NCBI GenBank assembly: GCA_029259995.1
Contig: JAJDEC010000130.1
Coordinates: 1 to 7,051, forward strand
Length of the DNA stretch: 7,051 nucleotides
Source of the DNA: Phycisphaerae bacterium
Lineage (GTDB): Bacteria; Planctomycetota; Phycisphaerae; UBA1845; UTPLA1
Direction: 5' to 3'
Part shown: positions 5,623 through 7,051 of the stretch, in pieces
Layout of the letters: the number at the start of each line of letters is the position of its first letter
Position numbering within the stretch: the stretch's first letter is position 1
Translations under genes and position numbers: made by a program
Notes under the pieces: model-generated
The model's input: only the letters and a program-made list of their open reading frames with translations
Told to the model about the DNA's origin: nothing
Database searches by the model: none

Positions 5623-7051
5623 GTGCACGACAGCAGCCCAACAACGCCCGAAACGACAGTGTCTGATCCCCCCGATTTCGATGGGGATCTCGCCAACACG
5701 CAGACCTATTTCAATCGCGAGTTGAGCTGGCTGAAGTTCAATGCACGTGTTCTGCACGAAGCGGTGGACGAACGCACACCGCTCCTGGAACGACTCAAGT
5801 TCCTGGGCATCTTCACGTCGAACCTCGACGAATTCTTCATGAAACGCGTCGGCGGTCTCAAGCGGCAGGTCCAGGCCCAGATTGGCGCCCTGTCCGTCGA
5901 TGGCCTGACGCCCGCACAACAGCTCGTCGAGATTCGCGGCGCGTGTTCCCCGATGCTCGATCTTCAGGCCCAGTCATTCACGAACGTCATCAAGCCCGCG
6001 CTTGCGTCGAACAATATCCATCTGCTGTCGTGGGACGACCTGTCGCCGGAAGAATGCGATTTCGCGCAGTCGTACTATCGCCAGAATGTCTTCCCCGTTC
6101 TGACGCCCATGGCCGTCGATCCCGGTCATCCATTCCCGTTCCTGTCGAATCTTTCGTTGTCGCTTGCCGTCAAGCTCTACCATCCGCGACTCGATGATCA
6201 ATTGTTCGCGCGCGTCAAATTGCCCGACATGCTGCCGCACTGGATTCGCCTGCCTTCGGGCGACGGCGGCGGATTTCGATTTATCAGCATCATGGATGTC
6301 ATCAGCCATAACCTGGCGACGCTCTTCCCCGGCATGGACCTGATGAGCGTGACGCCGTTTCGCGTGACGCGCAACGCTGACGTCGAGCGCGACGAGGAGG
6401 ACGCCGAGGACCTGCTCGAACTGATCGCGCAGGAACTTCGCGATCGCCGCTTCGAAAAAATCGTTCGCCTGGAACACAACCCCAAGGCGGACCCGTGGAC
6501 GATTCAGTTCCTCATGCGTGAACTGGAGCTGCAGCCCGAAGATGTCTACGAACTACCGGCCGAACTCGACTACACGATCATGTCGCCGATCTGGGATCTC
6601 GAACTCCCCGGGCTGAAGTACGCGCCGTGGACGCCGATCACGCCGCCGCGACTCTCCGACGACCAGGCGGATATCTTCAGTGTGATTCGCACGGCCGATC
6701 TGCTCGTCCATCATCCCTTCGAGAATTTCGCCGACAGCGTCGAACGATTCATCCGCGCTGCCGCCAAGGATCCGAAAGTCCTCGCCATCAAGCTTACGCT
6801 CTATCGCATTGGCGACAGCCGCACGCTGATGGACAGCCTGATCCACGCGGCCGAACAGGGCAAACAGGTCGTCTGTCTCGTCGAACTCAAGGCGCGCTTC
6901 GACGAACAACGCAACATCTTCTGGGCCCAGCAGCTCGAACGCGCCGGCGTCCATGTCGTCTACGGCATCGTGGGTCTCAAAACGCATACGAAACTCTCTC
7001 TCGTCGTCCGTCAGGATTCCGATGAGATCCGCTGCTATGTCCACGTCGGCA
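5623..7051 (+). CDS. ppk1: Polyphosphate kinase 1 (3' end outside window)
   Basis: PPK1 reversibly transfers the terminal phosphate of ATP to polyphosphate through a phosphohistidine. The frame stays open to the window edge, showing 476 of the roughly 700 residues usual for the family. The chosen start is GTG 5623, just after an in-frame TGA (5617-5619) and preceded by GGAAAG (5611-5616). A second GTG at 5659 is possible but has no such site. After a variable 28-residue head comes YFNRELSWLKFNARVL (29-44), then NLDEFFMKRVGGL with N67 matching the ATP-contacting asparagine of E. coli PPK. Further family blocks are FPVLTPMAVDPGHPFPFLSNLSL (in 157-179), HHPFENF (about 364-370) and LTLYRIG with R395 (E. 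coli R375). In GLKTHTKLSLVVR, H455 matches the phosphorylated H435, and in YVHVG H474 matches H454, with the same 19-residue spacing. The visible part is intact. The C-terminal domain is not seen. It acts in the cytoplasm, often at the membrane. Confidence 0.95.
   Translation, partial: MHDSSPTTPETTVSDPPDFDGDLANTQTYFNRELSWLKFNARVLHEAVDERTPLLERLKFLGIFTSNLDEFFMKRVGGLKRQVQAQIGALSVDGLTPAQQLVEIRGACSPMLDLQAQSFTNVIKPALASNNIHLLSWDDLSPEECDFAQSYYRQNVFPVLTPMAVDPGHPFPFLSNLSLSLAVKLYHPRLDDQLFARVKLPDMLPHWIRLPSGDGGGFRFISIMDVISHNLATLFPGMDLMSVTPFRVTRNADVERDEEDAEDLLELIAQELRDRRFEKIVRLEHNPKADPWTIQFLMRELELQPEDVYELPAELDYTIMSPIWDLELPGLKYAPWTPITPPRLSDDQADIFSVIRTADLLVHHPFENFADSVERFIRAAAKDPKVLAIKLTLYRIGDSRTLMDSLIHAAEQGKQVVCLVELKARFDEQRNIFWAQQLERAGVHVVYGIVGLKTHTKLSLVVRQDSDEIRCYVHVG

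Noticed and set aside
4367..5644. Long open frame of 425 codons on the - strand
   Set aside because: It lies opposite the well-supported ppx gene and shows no recognisable motif. Such frames arise from the codon bias of GC-rich genes.
6553..7044. Open frame of 163 codons on the - strand at the right edge
   Set aside because: It is antisense to ppk1, whose frame is conserved through this stretch including the active-site histidines.
1..7051. Search by eye for tRNA or rRNA genes, CRISPR arrays, insertion sequences, attachment sites and PHO boxes
   Set aside because: No cloverleaf, regular repeats, transposase motifs, flanking target duplications or convincing PHO-box direct repeats were seen.

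Overview
This window is bacterial chromosomal DNA of fairly high GC (estimated near 60% by eye, not counted). All convincing genes lie on the + strand, and both edges cut through a gene. Several genes start with TTG or GTG. The extracellular endonuclease/exonuclease/phosphatase-type protein and the polyphosphate gene set would suit a Planctomycetota-like or related environmental bacterium, but this is a guess from family resemblance; no rRNA or other marker gene is present.

Layout. Bases 1-738 hold the 3' part of a protein built from repeated CBS domains. A weak terminator-like hairpin and a promoter-like element follow (771-821), then a leader with a perfect small hairpin and a 49-residue membrane protein (897-1046). 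After 28 bases comes a secreted or lipid-anchored endonuclease/exonuclease/phosphatase-superfamily protein (1075-2067), whose start region contains two overlapping hairpins. The 192-base gap at 2068-2259 is dense in structure: two hairpins, a perfect TATAAT box inside a 12-bp palindrome, and a good ribosome binding site.

From 2260 to the right edge runs a polyphosphate cluster: sixA (phosphohistidine phosphatase), a CHAD-domain protein, a Ppx/GppA phosphatase with an intact C-terminal HD domain, and ppk1 (polyphosphate kinase, cut by the window end after both histidines of its active site). The last two are separated by 95 bases carrying a promoter-like element and a long inverted repeat over the predicted transcription start.

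How they may work together. PPK1 makes polyphosphate from ATP through a phosphohistidine, Ppx removes terminal phosphates, CHAD proteins bind polyphosphate, and SixA removes phosphate from histidine. The last point raises the testable idea that SixA acts on a histidine in this same system. No mobile elements, CRISPR arrays, tRNA or rRNA genes were seen.
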